64,000 nucleotides of DNA from Streptomyces sp. NBC_01428 (GCF_036231965.1 NZ_CP109499.1:4526001-4590000); one strand, 5' to 3'. Shown: positions 1 to 10,693, counted from the first letter of the stretch. Notes: generated from the letters alone by a model not told the origin. A program made the numbers and translations.

Positions 1-216
1 CAGCCGGGTCATGACCTCCTGCGGGGAGGTCGGCACCAGCCAGCCCATGTCGTCGGGGTCGGGGTGCAGCAGCGCCAGTTCCAGCAGGCACGGCACCGGG
101 CCGGCGTCGTCGCGCGGCACCCGGCCGCGCCGCACGGCCCGCGAGTACACCCGGTCGCCGGCCTCGCACAGTCGGTCAGCGCCGTGCGGATGCCCGTCCG
201 TCCCGTGCCCGGCCAT
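1..216 (-). CDS. N-terminus of an HTH-type regulator (partial, runs off left edge)
   Basis: Only the first 72 codons are present. The ATG at 216 is preceded by GAGGTGGGAG, a good ribosome site. The segment begins MAGHGTDGHPHGADRLCEAG and continues into CLLELALLHPDPDD and MGWLVPTSPQEVMTRL. That N-terminal style is familiar from Streptomyces LuxR-type regulators whose helix-turn-helix lies at the far C-terminus, outside this window. The frame stays open to base 1 with G/C-rich third positions. It is transcribed in the same direction as the sugar-binding lipoprotein at 645-1772 but separated from it by a strong hairpin, so it is probably its own unit. The family call is from memory of similar N-termini; no DNA-binding domain is visible here. 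Confidence 0.6.
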   Translation of the reverse strand, partial: MAGHGTDGHPHGADRLCEAGDRVYSRAVRRGRVPRDDAGPVPCLLELALLHPDPDDMGWLVPTSPQEVMTRL

Positions 217-540
217 CTCCCACCTCTGGCTCCAGCTCCGACCCCTGGCGTGGGCCCCGCGTCAGGGCGTCCTCCGCAGCGCAACTATGCGCGGACGCGT
301 CCGGCACCGCAACACGGCTGCGCCGTCCCCGCGCGCCGTTTCGCCCCTCCTGGTCACCATAAATCCGCACCTCCGCCCCGCCCGTTGCAACAAGCTGCAA
401 GCAGCGCCCCCCGGGCGCCCGGGACTTCGCGGGAACGACCCCCGAAAGACCCCCGGCGCACCGCCCGGGCTTGGCCGGATATCCCCCTCCGCGACGGCGT
501 CCGGCGGGGAGCGGCCCCCGGAACGCGCACGGAACGCGAA

Positions 541-570
541 GAGGGCCCGGGACGGATGTCCCGGGCCCTC
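541..570 (-). terminator. Terminator of the sugar-binding lipoprotein gene
   Basis: A perfect 13-bp stem (541-553 with 558-570) and GGAT loop lies about 75 bp past the stop codon at 645. It closes the 217-644 gap, in which I see no other coding or regulatory structure. Confidence 0.8.
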
Positions 571-644
571 GATGTCGTGCGCCGCTCCACGGGCGCCAGG
601 AGGCTCCCGCCGCTGCCCGGCGGCCTCCCGTGGTGCCCCCGGTG

Positions 645-1772
645 CTACTTGAGCTTCAGAGCGTCGCAGGCCGCCTTGTAGGGGGCGGTGCAGATCTGCT
701 TGACGGTGTAGATGCTGTCCTGCAGGACCGTGTCCTCGATGTTCGCCTTGGTCAGGTCGACCACGGGAACGAGCTGGGCCGGAATGTCCTTGTTCGTCGG
801 GCTGCTCACCTTGTCGCGGGTCAGCGCGTCGAACTCGATCGAGCGGCCCTGGACCCGGGCGACCGCCATCTCCGCGGCGGCGCTCGCCTCCTGCGGATAG
901 GACTTGTAGACGCTCATGAACTGGTCGCCCTTGAGGATCCGCTGCACGGCGACGAGTTCGGCGTCCTGGCCGGTGACCGGCGGCACCTTGCTGACGCCCG
1001 CGCTCTTCAGGGCGTCGATGACCGCGCCGGCGATGCCGTCGTTGGCGGCGTACACCCCCGCGATGTTGTCGAGGCCGACCTTCTGGATCGCCTCTTCCAT
1101 GTTCGCCTTGGCGTTGACCGGGTTCCAGTCCTTGGTGTCGTACTTGTCGGCGACGATCACCTTGTCCTTGAGCTCGGACTCGGCGCCGGACTTGAACTGG
1201 GCCGCATTCGGGTCGGTCGTCGCGCCGTTCATCATGACGATCTTCTTCGCCGCCGAGTTGGCACCCAGCGCGCCGACCAGGGCCTTGCCCTGGACCTCGC
1301 CCACCAGCTCGTTGTCGAAGGAGATGTACGCGTCGATCGGACCCTGCGCCAGCCGGTCGTACGCGATGACGGGGATGCCGGCGTCCTTGGCCTTCCGCAC
1401 GCCCTTCGCGATCGACTTCGAGTCCACCGCGTCCAGGAGGATGACGTCGACCTTGTCGTCCACCATCTCCTGGAGCTGGCTGAGCTGCTTGCCCGCGTCC
1501 TGCTCGGCGTTCCGGTAGACGACCTCACCCTTCTTCTCGGTGAGCTTCTTGACCTGCTCCTCGATGATCGGGTAGTCGAACTTCTCGTAACGGGTGTTCT
1601 CCTTCTCCGGGAGGAGGAGACCCACCTTGATGTCGTCGCCCTTCGTGGGGCTGGCCTTGGCGTCGCTTCCACCGAGCCCGTCCACGACCCCGCAGCCGGC
1701 GAGCGAGAGGGCGGCGGCGGACGAGGCCAGGGCTATGACGGTACGACGGAGACCGGTGTTACGAGTGTTCAC
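645..1772 (-). CDS. Sugar ABC transporter substrate-binding lipoprotein (xylose/ribose type)
   Basis: This 375-aa exported lipoprotein has a twin-arginine-like n-region (LRRTVIALA), a hydrophobic stretch and a lipobox SLAGC, so the mature protein should be anchored outside the membrane. The mature part begins DIKVGLLLPEKENTRYEKFD and has the periplasmic-binding-protein fold typical of D-xylose/ribose receptors (family knowledge), with YAANDGIAGAVIDAL and VTGQDAELVAVQRIL as conserved landmarks. The start is GTG at 1772 with GGAAGG 8 nt upstream. No permease or ATPase gene is adjacent inside the window; a regulator gene follows downstream, so the membrane components must lie further left or elsewhere. 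The sugar specificity cannot be read from sequence. Length fits the family. Confidence 0.88.
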   Translation of the reverse strand: MNTRNTGLRRTVIALASSAAALSLAGCGVVDGLGGSDAKASPTKGDDIKVGLLLPEKENTRYEKFDYPIIEEQVKKLTEKKGEVVYRNAEQDAGKQLSQLQEMVDDKVDVILLDAVDSKSIAKGVRKAKDAGIPVIAYDRLAQGPIDAYISFDNELVGEVQGKALVGALGANSAAKKIVMMNGATTDPNAAQFKSGAESELKDKVIVADKYDTKDWNPVNAKANMEEAIQKVGLDNIAGVYAANDGIAGAVIDALKSAGVSKVPPVTGQDAELVAVQRILKGDQFMSVYKSYPQEASAAAEMAVARVQGRSIEFDALTRDKVSSPTNKDIPAQLVPVVDLTKANIEDTVLQDSIYTVKQICTAPYKAACDALKLK

Positions 1773-1886
1773 ATCAGGTGCCTTCCGGGCGAGGTTGCAG
1801 CATTGCGACCCAGGTGGCTGAAAGCCAACGCGGCGATCACCTCAGCGTCAAGGAGTAGCCACTTAACGAGATGGCAACAGCGTTCT

Positions 1887-1905
1887 GTGTTCCACAAGTG
1901 AACAC
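1887..1905. promoter_or_regulatory. Inverted repeat GTGTTC-N7-GAACAC upstream of the sugar-binding gene
   Basis: Perfect 6-bp half-sites at 1887-1892 and 1900-1905 lie about 115 bp upstream of the lipoprotein start at 1772. The position suits an operator for a sugar-responsive repressor. No clear -10/-35 pair could be assigned in 1773-2211, and the rest of that gap shows nothing recognisable. Confidence 0.4.
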
Positions 1906-2211
1906 GGTGGGAAGAGGTTACGCCCGAGGTTCCAGCAATCCCCTCAGCTTCACCCTGTGTCATCCACACGACGCGACCGACGTCCCGGACCGCGCGACCC
2001 CATCCACCTTGCCTTTAACGCTTGTTGACAGCCGGGTAAACCCCGGGAACCAGGCCTCGGCGCGAGCCGTCGCGCGGCACCGGATCCCGCGACCACGTCA
2101 TGCGGGCGTCCGAACGAATGCGGTCAACCCGCCCATTCCGCCTGGACCGTAAAGATCGAGCCACCACGGACCGCGACCGGTCGGAAACGGTCACGGACTC
2201 CGCCGAGCACG

Positions 2212-2252
2212 CGAGAAGGGGCCCGGAGGAAGAACCTCCGGGCCCCTTCTCG
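2212..2252 (-). terminator. Terminator of the dnaK operon
   Basis: An 18-bp perfect stem (2212-2229 with 2235-2252) with AAGAA loop starts 16 bp after the hspR stop codon. It ends the dnaK-grpE-dnaJ-hspR transcript. Confidence 0.85.
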
Positions 2253-2267
2253 GGTGCTGTGCTTCGG

Positions 2268-2723
2268 TCACTGATCGGGCGACCGCTTGGGACGCCAGAC
2301 CACCAAGGCGCTCGTGTGCTGGACCTCCTGGTACGGGACCAGGTCACGCCGGTAGGAGGCGTGCACGGCGGCCTCGCGCTGCTGCATGGCCGCCGCGGCG
2401 CCGTCGAGGGCCGACTGGAGCTCGGCGACCCGCGACTGGAGCGCCGCCACCTGGTTCTCCAGCTCGATGATGCGCTTGATGCCGGCCAGGTTGATGCCCT
2501 CGTCCTGCGACAACTGCTGGACGGTGCGCAGCAGTTCGATGTCGCGGGCCGAGTAGCGGCGGCCCCGGCCGGCCGTGCGGTCGGGAGAGACCAGGCCGAG
2601 CCGGTCGTACTGACGCAGGGTCTGCGGGTGCAGTCCGGAGAGCTGGGCCGCCACCGAGATGACGTAGACCGGCGTCTCCTCGGTCAGTTCGTACGGGTTG
2701 CGCCGCCGACCGGTGGTGTCCAT
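2268..2723 (-). CDS. hspR: HspR heat-shock repressor (MerR family)
   Basis: The 151-aa autorepressor of the DnaK regulon binds HAIR inverted repeats and, by established Streptomyces work, uses DnaK as co-repressor. The ATG at 2723 is chosen because the family begins with NPYELTEETPVYVISVAAQL; the frame is open further upstream, but that part overlaps dnaJ and has no family character. The MerR-type helix-turn-helix (about residues 15-80) contains LHPQTLRQYDRLGLVSPDR and GRRYSARDIELLRTVQQL. A coiled-coil segment (LENQVAALQSRVAELQSALDG) follows, then a basic tail ending WRPKRSPDQ. It starts 7 bp after the dnaJ stop, so it is the last gene of the operon it represses. Confidence 0.95.
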   Translation of the reverse strand: MDTTGRRRNPYELTEETPVYVISVAAQLSGLHPQTLRQYDRLGLVSPDRTAGRGRRYSARDIELLRTVQQLSQDEGINLAGIKRIIELENQVAALQSRVAELQSALDGAAAAMQQREAAVHASYRRDLVPYQEVQHTSALVVWRPKRSPDQ

Positions 2724-2730
2724 GGCTCCG

Positions 2731-3921
2731 TCATGCTCCCTTCGCGGCCTGGAACAGCTCCGCCCGCGGATCCTCACCCGCGGTCGCCTCGCGATACGCC
2801 TCCAGCGCGTCACGAGCCTTGCCCGACACGTCCTGCGGAACGGCCACCTCGACGGTGACGAGCAGGTCGCCCCGTGTGCCGTCCTTGCGGACCGCGCCCT
2901 TGCCCCGGGCGCGCATGGTGCGTCCGTTGGGTGTGCCCGGCGGCAGCTTCAGCGTCACCGCGGGGCCGCCCAGGGTGGGCACCTTCACCTCGCCGCCGAG
3001 GGCCGCCTCCGTGAAGGTGACGGGCACCGTGACGGTGAGGTTGTCGCCCTTGCGGCCGAAGACCGGGTGGGCGTCCACGTGGACCGTGACGTACAGGTCG
3101 CCGGAGGGGCCCCCGCGTTCACCGGGAGCGCCCTTGCCGCGCAGCCGGATCCGCTGGCTGTCACTGACGCCGGCGGGGATCCGCACCTGCATGGTCCGGG
3201 ACGACTTGGCACGGCCGCTGCCCTTGCAGACCTCGCACGGGTTCTCCGAGATCAGTCCGCGGCCCTTGCAGTCCGGGCACGGGTCGGTGAGCGAGAAGCC
3301 ACCGCCCGAACCGCGGGCGACCTGGCCGGTGCCGACGCACGTCGGGCACACACGGGGTGTGCCGTTCGCGTCGCCGGTGCCCGAACAGGCCTTGCAGGGG
3401 GCCTGCGAGGTCATGCGCAGCGGGACGGTCGCGCCGTCCACCGCCTCGGTGAAGCTGAGCGTCACCTCGGTGTCGATGTCCTGGCCGCGCCGGGGCTGCG
3501 TACGGGTTCCCGTACCGGCGCCGCCGCGGTTGAACAGGCCACCGAAGACGTCGCCTATGCCCCCGCCGAAGCCACCGGCTCCGCCGGCCTGGCCGCCGCC
3601 CTGGGCACCGCCTCCGAAGAGGTCGCCCAGGTCGAAGTTGAAGTTCCCGCCGCCCGCGCCGGGACCCGGCCGGAAGCCGCCGTTGCCGAAGAGGGCGCGT
3701 GCCTCGTCGTACTCCTTGCGCTTCTTGGGGTCACCGAGGACGTCGTTCGCCTCGGAGATCTCCTTGAAGCGCTCCTCGGCCTTGACGTTGCCCTTGTTGG
3801 CGTCCGGATGGTTCTCGCGGGCGAGCTTCCGGTACGCCTTCTTGATCTCGGCCTCGGTGGCGTCCTTGGGGACGCCGAGGACCTTGTAGAAGTCCTTCTC
3901 GATGAAGTCCTTGGTGCTCAT
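2731..3921 (-). CDS. dnaJ: Chaperone DnaJ (Hsp40)
   Basis: A full-length 396-aa type I J-protein. The J domain (residues about 10-75) has the HPD motif in ENHPDANKG, needed to stimulate DnaK ATPase. A glycine/phenylalanine-rich stretch follows (GNGGFRPGPGAGGGNFNFD to GGGIGDVFGGLFNRGG). Then come four zinc-finger repeats, CKACSGTG, CPTCVGTG, CPDCKGRG and CEVCKGSG, and the beta-rich client-binding C-terminal domains. The ATG is at 3921, 33 bp after the grpE stop. It delivers unfolded clients to DnaK in the cytoplasm and is co-transcribed with grpE, dnaK and hspR. Confidence 0.97.
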   Translation of the reverse strand: MSTKDFIEKDFYKVLGVPKDATEAEIKKAYRKLARENHPDANKGNVKAEERFKEISEANDVLGDPKKRKEYDEARALFGNGGFRPGPGAGGGNFNFDLGDLFGGGAQGGGQAGGAGGFGGGIGDVFGGLFNRGGAGTGTRTQPRRGQDIDTEVTLSFTEAVDGATVPLRMTSQAPCKACSGTGDANGTPRVCPTCVGTGQVARGSGGGFSLTDPCPDCKGRGLISENPCEVCKGSGRAKSSRTMQVRIPAGVSDSQRIRLRGKGAPGERGGPSGDLYVTVHVDAHPVFGRKGDNLTVTVPVTFTEAALGGEVKVPTLGGPAVTLKLPPGTPNGRTMRARGKGAVRKDGTRGDLLVTVEVAVPQDVSGKARDALEAYREATAGEDPRAELFQAAKGA

Positions 3922-3954
3922 CCCCGACGTCCCTCCTTCCTCGTCCGTTCAAGC

Positions 3955-4628
3955 TCAGCCCTCGTCCGGGCCACCGCTCTCCTTGTCCTTGGCGGTCTCG
4001 TCCGCCTCGGCCGCCTCGGCCGACTGGTCGGACTTGACCGTCGTCGCCCCGGGCTGCGGCTCGGCGACCGCCACCCGCGCGGGGCGGATGGTGCGCTCGC
4101 CGAAGCGATACCCCGGCTGCAGAATCGCCACGCACGTCGTCTCCGTGACGTCCGGCGCGTACGAGTGCATCAGGGCCTCGTGGATCGTCGGGTCGAAGGG
4201 CTCGCCCTCCTTGCCGAACTGCTGGAGCCCCATCTTGGCCGCGACGGTCTCCAGCGACTCGCCGACGGACTTGAATCCGCCGACCAGTTCGCCATGCTCC
4301 CGCGCGCGGCCGATGTCGTCGAGCACGGGCAGGAGCTCGGTCAGGAGGTTCGCCACGGCGATCTCCTTGACCGCGATCCGGTCACGCTCGACGCGGCGGC
4401 GGTAGTTCTGGAACTCGGCCTGGAGGCGCTGGAGGTCGGCGGTGCGCTCGGTGAGACCCGTGCGTGCCTGGTCCAGTTGTGCCGTCAGGCCGGCCAACTG
4501 TGCGCTGTCGTCCCCGTCCGGGGCCGCCGCCCCCTCCGCAGAGGGGGTGGTGGGCTTCGGATCGGCGTCGTCGGAGGTGGCGCCGGAGGGGACGTCGGGC
4601 TGCTCTTCGAAGCCCGGGGTCTCCTCCG

Positions 4629-4632
<4 letters not shown>
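3955..4632 (-). CDS. grpE: Nucleotide exchange factor GrpE
   Basis: The 225-aa GrpE releases ADP from DnaK. The acidic N-terminus is low-complexity (MTEETPGFEEQPDVPSGAT). The long dimerisation helix includes LQRLQAEFQNYRRRVERDR, followed by VANLLTELLPVLDDIGRARE, the family signature, and a beta-domain ending QPGYRFGERTIRPARVAVAE. A charged tail extends past the core. The start is GTG at 4632, overlapping the dnaK stop as GTGA, which suggests translational coupling and stoichiometric production. Confidence 0.96.
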
Positions 4633-6497
<1,865 letters not shown>

Positions 6498-6517
6498 TTC
6501 GATTCCTCCAACAATGA

Positions 6518-6538
6518 CTTGAGTGGAACAGGCTCAAG
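6518..6538. promoter_or_regulatory. HAIR operator 1 for HspR
   Basis: CTTGAGT-N7-GCTCAAG (6518-6524, 6532-6538) differs by one base from the known HspR inverted repeat CTTGAGT-N7-ACTCAAG. It lies 20 bp upstream of the dnaK start and overlaps the proposed -10. Confidence 0.93.
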
Positions 6539-6565
6539 TGTGCACGACGTCCGCCGCTCGGTCAA
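6536..6565 (-). promoter_or_regulatory. Probable dnaK promoter
   Basis: On the minus strand, TTGACC (6565-6560) and ACACTT (6541-6536) are separated by 18 bp and sit between the two HAIR elements. HspR bound at either site would block polymerase. This is inferred from spacing and consensus only. Confidence 0.55.
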
Positions 6566-6569
6566 CAGA

Positions 6570-6590
6570 CCTGAGTCGTGGGGGCTCAAC
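6570..6590. promoter_or_regulatory. HAIR operator 2 for HspR
   Basis: CCTGAGT-N7-GCTCAAC (6570-6576, 6584-6590) is a second, weaker HAIR-like repeat just upstream of the proposed -35. Multiple HAIR sites are the known arrangement at Streptomyces dnaK promoters. Confidence 0.75.
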
Positions 6591-6644
6591 TCTTATCCGT
6601 TCCTTACGCGCAGGAAGCCCGTGACCTGCGGTTTTCACACGCAG

Positions 6645-7808
6645 CTAGGGGACTTTCACCGCACCGTTCGCCACATCCGCCGGGGGACGGAGGAGATTTC
6701 CGGGTCGGTGCGCGGCCCCTGTGGCGGGTCCCCCGGGAGCGGGGATCGCATGCGGACGGGACCGGGGCCGGACGCCGGGGCGGCGCGGGCGGGGTCCGGG
6801 ACGCAGGGCTCCCGCGGCCCCGACGAGCAGCACGGCGCCGGCCACCCACAGGGCAGCCCGGGCCCCGAGCCAGCCGAGGTCGATGGACAGCCCGACGAGC
6901 GCACCCGCGAACGCGGCGAGCCCCATCACCACCATGACGCCCTGCCGGGTCAGCCCCGCCCGGCGCAGCCGGTGCACCAGATGGTCGGGCGCGGACCGCA
7001 GTACCGGCCGCCCGGCGCGCCGCCGGGACACGAGGACCAGGACGGCGTCGGCGCTGACCACGGCCGTCAGCGCGAACGCGGCGCCGAACCCGGGCCCGGC
7101 GGGCCGCTCCGCGTGCACCAGCACGACGGCCGAGGCCAGCACGAACCCGGCGAACTGGGAGCCGCACCGGCCGGCCGCGATCCGGGCCGGCGGCCAGGCG
7201 TGCATCAGGAAGCCGGTGAGCGCGGCGGCCAGCACGCTGAGCAGGGCAGCGAGTCCGTCCATGACCTCGGCGGCGGCGCAGCCGCTGAGCGCGAACGCGG
7301 TGACGACCCCGACGGTCCCGAGCACCCCGTCGGACTGGTCGAGCGAGCGGAAGGCGTGGGTCACGAGGACGATCCAGCCGGCCGCGAGCACCCCGCCGGG
7401 CACGCCGAGCGCGTCGTAGGGCACGGCGAGGACGGCGGCACCGGCGACGGCGGTCAGCCGCAGCACGGGCGGCACGGGCAGCAGGTCGGCGGCGAGACCG
7501 GCCAGGGCGACGACGAGGGCGGCGACCAGCAGGCGGCCGGTCTCCGGGCCGAGCGGGGCGGCCCCGGTCCAGTCGCCGGCGCAGCCGACGAGCGCCGTCG
7601 CACCCGCCACGGCGATGCCGCCGAGCAGGGGGACCCGCCGTTCCCGACCGGACGGGACGGGCGGGCCGGACGGGCGGGGCCGGGTCGGGGCGGAGAGGAG
7701 CCCCGGCCCGCCGGCGGCACCGAGGCGCAGGGCGAGCGACCGCAGCAGCGCGGTGAGCGCGGCGGTCAGGAGCAGAGCGGCCGTGGCGGCCGCGATTCCG
7801 TACAGCAC
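6645..7808 (-). CDS. MraY/WecA-like polytopic membrane protein with degenerate active site
   Basis: A 387-aa protein of about ten hydrophobic helices. Landmarks of the polyprenyl-phosphate sugar-1-phosphate transferase family survive: RRVPLLGGIAVAG near the start, and SAPDHLVHRLRRAGLTRQG near the end, like the DHLxHRL motif of WecA-type enzymes. The catalytic regions do not. The usual paired aspartates (LDD-type) read GLAADLLPVPP, and the normally NAxNxxDGxDG loop reads THAFRSLDQSDGVLG. I therefore doubt transferase activity. The start is GTG at 7808, six bases after TAAATT with no Shine-Dalgarno, consistent with a leaderless mRNA. It reads toward the dnaK operon but ends before the HAIR region. 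Confidence 0.6.
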   Translation of the reverse strand: MLYGIAAATAALLLTAALTALLRSLALRLGAAGGPGLLSAPTRPRPSGPPVPSGRERRVPLLGGIAVAGATALVGCAGDWTGAAPLGPETGRLLVAALVVALAGLAADLLPVPPVLRLTAVAGAAVLAVPYDALGVPGGVLAAGWIVLVTHAFRSLDQSDGVLGTVGVVTAFALSGCAAAEVMDGLAALLSVLAAALTGFLMHAWPPARIAAGRCGSQFAGFVLASAVVLVHAERPAGPGFGAAFALTAVVSADAVLVLVSRRRAGRPVLRSAPDHLVHRLRRAGLTRQGVMVVMGLAAFAGALVGLSIDLGWLGARAALWVAGAVLLVGAAGALRPGPRPRRPGVRPRSRPHAIPAPGGPATGAAHRPGNLLRPPADVANGAVKVP

Positions 7809-8016
7809 ATCGCTAATTTAGGGGTAATTGTCACAGTATTGTGCGAATAACACGATCGGATTTACGTGTCCTTGCGCCAGAACGCCCTGGAGCACGAAAC
7901 GGACCGTCTGCCCGCCCGCGACGCACCCACTCAGGTTTGCCTCAGCGACGCAGATCACCGCACCTCTGGCTACAGTGCGGCGGAAGAAGTGGGTAGTCTC
8001 AGACGGACTGCATAAG

Positions 8017-8030
8017 TTACCGCTTAGTAA
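8017..8030. promoter_or_regulatory. Palindrome TTAC-N6-GTAA before the oxidoreductase gene
   Basis: TTAC (8017-8020), CGCTTA, GTAA (8027-8030) lie 53 bp upstream of the start at 8083. The form resembles TetR-type operators found before fatty-acid degradation genes in actinobacteria; assignment to a regulator is inference. Confidence 0.35.
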
Positions 8031-8082
8031 TCACTTCGAGGTCGCTCTCGAAGAACACCTCGCAGGCCCGAGGAGCCCCCGA

Positions 8083-10389
8083 ATGCAACTCGCCGCGATC
8101 GTCGTGTCGCTGGTCCTGACCGTGGTCGGCGTCGCGCTGATCGCGCGGGCCGTCGCACAGATCTACCGGTTCATCAAGCTCGGCCAGCCCGTCCCCTCCG
8201 GCAGCCGCACCGACGACTGGAAGGCCCGCACCGTCACGCTGGCCAAGGAGTTCGTCGGCCACACCCGGATGAACCGGTGGGGCATCATCGGCGTCGCGCA
8301 CTGGTTCGTGGCCGTCGGCTTCCTGACCCTCGGCCTGACGATCGTCACCGCCTACGGTCAGCTCTTCAAAGCCGACTGGACCCTCCCGGTGCTCGGCGGA
8401 TGGCTCCCCTACGAGCTGTACACCGAGTTCATCGCGCTGTTCACGACCCTCGGCATCCTCGTGCTGATCGCCGTCCGGCAGCTGAACCGGCCGTCCAAGC
8501 CCGGCCGCAAGTCGCGCTTCGCGGGCTCCAAGACCGGCCAGGCCTACTTCGTCGAGGCCGTGATCCTCGTCATCGGCCTCGCCATCATGACCCTGCGCGG
8601 CCTCGAGGGCGCCCTGCACGGCGTCGACCACTACGAGGCCGCCTACTGGGCCTCGTACCCCCTGGTCGCCGCCTTCAAGGGACTGAGCCTCGCCACCCTG
8701 CAGACGCTGGTCTACCTGACCGCCATGATCAAGCTCGGCGTCACCATGGGCTGGGCGATCACCGTCGGCCTGAACACCAACATGGGTGTCGCCTGGCACC
8801 GCTTCCTCGCCTTCCCCAACATCTGGTTCAAGCGCGACGCCAAGGGCGCGACCGCCCTCGGCGAGCTGCTCCCGATGACCAGCGGCGGCCAGGCCATCGA
8901 CTTCACCGACCCCGGTGAGGACGACGTCTTCGGCGTCTCCCAGGTCGAGCAGTTCTCCTGGAAGGGCCTGCTCGACTTCTCCACCTGCACCGAGTGCGGC
9001 CGCTGCCAGTCGCAGTGCCCCGCGTGGAACACCGGCAAGCCGCTCTCCCCGAAGCTCCTCATCATGTCGCTGCGCGACCACGCGCACGCCAAGGCCCCCT
9101 ACCTGCTGGCCGGCGGCGGCAAGACCATGGAGGGCGAGGAGAAGGCCTCCGAGGAGCAGCTCAAGGACGTTCCCGCGGCCGCCCTCGCCGAGGCCGAGCG
9201 CCCCCTCATCGGCACCGCCGAGGAGAACGGCGTCATCGACCCGGACGTCCTGTGGTCCTGCACCACCTGCGGCGCCTGCGTCGAGCAGTGCCCGGTCGAC
9301 ATCGAGCACATCGACCACATCGTAGACATGCGCCGCTACCAGGTGATGATCGAGAGCGCGTTCCCGTCCGAGGCGGGCACGATGCTCAAGAACCTGGAGA
9401 AGAAGGGCAACCCCTGGGGCCTCGCCAAGAAGCAGCGCCTGGAGTGGACCAAGGAGGTCGACTTCGAGATCCCCGTCGTCGGCCGCGACATCGAGGACCT
9501 CACCGAGGTCGAGTACCTCTACTGGGTCGGCTGCGCCGGCGCCCTCGAGGACCGCGCCAAGAAGACCACCAAGGCCTTCGCGGAGCTGCTGCACATGGCG
9601 GGCGTCAAGTTCGCGATCATGGGCGGCGACGAGAAGTGCACCGGTGACTCCGCCCGCCGCCTCGGCAACGAGCCCCTCTTCCAGGAACTCGGCATGGAGA
9701 ACGTCGCCGCGCTGAACATGGCGTTCGGCGAGGAGACGGACGACGAGGGCAACAGCACCCCCGAGTCGAAGAAGCCGAAGTCGGCGAAGAAGATCGTCGC
9801 CACCTGCCCGCACTGCCTCAACACCATCGGCAACGAGTACCCGCAGCTCGGCGGCGACTACGAGGTCATCCACCACACCCAGCTGCTCCAGCACCTCATC
9901 GACGAGGGCAAGCTGCTCCCGGTGACCCCGGTCGAGGGCCTCATCACCTACCACGACCCGTGCTACCTGGGCCGGCACAACAAGATCTACACGCCTCCGC
10001 GCGAGATCATGTCCGCCGTCCCGGGCCTGCGCCAGCAGGAGATGCACCGCCACAAGGAACGCGGCTTCTGCTGCGGTGCCGGTGGCGCGCGGATGTGGAT
10101 GGAGGAGCGGATCGGCAAGCGCATCAACAACGAGCGCGTCGACGAGGCCCTGTCGCTGAACCCCGACATCGTCTCCACCGCCTGCCCGTTCTGCCTCGTC
10201 ATGTTGACCGACTCGGTCAACGGCAAGAAGAACGACGGCAAGGCCAAGGAGTCCGTCCAGGTCGTCGACGTCGCCCAGCTCCTCCTCGACTCGGTCAAGA
10301 CCCCGGTCGCCGACACCGACGGCGACGACGAGCCCCCGGCGGGCGCGGCGGAGTCGGAGAACGCCCCGGAACCCGAGCCGGTCAAGTAA
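8083..10389 (+). CDS. Membrane-bound iron-sulfur oxidoreductase, EtfD-like (heterodisulfide-reductase type)
   Basis: A 768-aa protein predicted to pass electrons from an electron-transfer flavoprotein to menaquinone, as mycobacterial EtfD does during fatty-acid beta-oxidation (family knowledge). The N-terminal third is a NarI-like domain with about six membrane helices. Two ferredoxin motifs follow, CTECGRCQSQCP and CTTCGACVEQCP. The C-terminal half carries the cysteine-rich HdrD-type domains, seen as CPHCLNTIGNEYPQ, DPCYLGRHNK, CCGAGGARMWMEE and CPFCLVML. The start is ATG 8083 with AGGAG at 8071-8075; the open frame continues upstream but has no ribosome site. The tail is acidic and disordered. 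No etfAB genes are adjacent. Confidence 0.85.
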   Translation: MQLAAIVVSLVLTVVGVALIARAVAQIYRFIKLGQPVPSGSRTDDWKARTVTLAKEFVGHTRMNRWGIIGVAHWFVAVGFLTLGLTIVTAYGQLFKADWTLPVLGGWLPYELYTEFIALFTTLGILVLIAVRQLNRPSKPGRKSRFAGSKTGQAYFVEAVILVIGLAIMTLRGLEGALHGVDHYEAAYWASYPLVAAFKGLSLATLQTLVYLTAMIKLGVTMGWAITVGLNTNMGVAWHRFLAFPNIWFKRDAKGATALGELLPMTSGGQAIDFTDPGEDDVFGVSQVEQFSWKGLLDFSTCTECGRCQSQCPAWNTGKPLSPKLLIMSLRDHAHAKAPYLLAGGGKTMEGEEKASEEQLKDVPAAALAEAERPLIGTAEENGVIDPDVLWSCTTCGACVEQCPVDIEHIDHIVDMRRYQVMIESAFPSEAGTMLKNLEKKGNPWGLAKKQRLEWTKEVDFEIPVVGRDIEDLTEVEYLYWVGCAGALEDRAKKTTKAFAELLHMAGVKFAIMGGDEKCTGDSARRLGNEPLFQELGMENVAALNMAFGEETDDEGNSTPESKKPKSAKKIVATCPHCLNTIGNEYPQLGGDYEVIHHTQLLQHLIDEGKLLPVTPVEGLITYHDPCYLGRHNKIYTPPREIMSAVPGLRQQEMHRHKERGFCCGAGGARMWMEERIGKRINNERVDEALSLNPDIVSTACPFCLVMLTDSVNGKKNDGKAKESVQVVDVAQLLLDSVKTPVADTDGDDEPPAGAAESENAPEPEPVK

Positions 10390-10436
10390 CGCCCCCGGCC
10401 GCCCGGTTCACCCCGGTCGGAACGGCCGACGCCCCC

Positions 10437-10452
10437 GTGTTCCCCGGAACAC
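10437..10452 (+). terminator. Short palindrome after the oxidoreductase gene
   Basis: GTGTTCC-CC-GGAACAC forms a 7-bp hairpin 48 bp after the stop. It is a weak terminator candidate. The remaining gap to 10660 shows no gene. Confidence 0.35.
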
Positions 10453-10664
10453 TGGGGTGTCGTGCGTTCCCGCACCCGGCCGGCCCACCGCCCCCTCCGG
10501 CCGCCCCGCGTCGGACACCCCACCGGCCCCGACCGCAACAAAAATTCTCCGAACTCACGTACAACCCTCGCCCCCCATCGGCGGTCTCCTGTTCGCCGAT
10601 CACCCAGTGAACCGCCGGACGACTCATGGACAACTCCCGGCAAACACGGGCAGTCGGAACCCCA

Positions 10665-10693
10665 TTGACAGGGGATGTCCGCCAGACATCCCC
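10665..10693 (+). promoter_or_regulatory. TTGACA element followed by a 9-bp hairpin
   Basis: TTGACA (10665-10670) is followed immediately by GGGGATGTC-CGCCA-GACATCCCC (10671-10693), just ahead of the ribosome site of the next gene. The hexamer looks like a -35, but no matching -10 is visible. The hairpin could be an operator or leader structure. Confidence 0.35.

Noticed and set aside
471..1901. A long plus-strand open frame across the sugar-binding lipoprotein gene
   Set aside because: It is antisense to a well-supported gene and arises from the high-GC third-position bias; it has no domain and no ribosome site.
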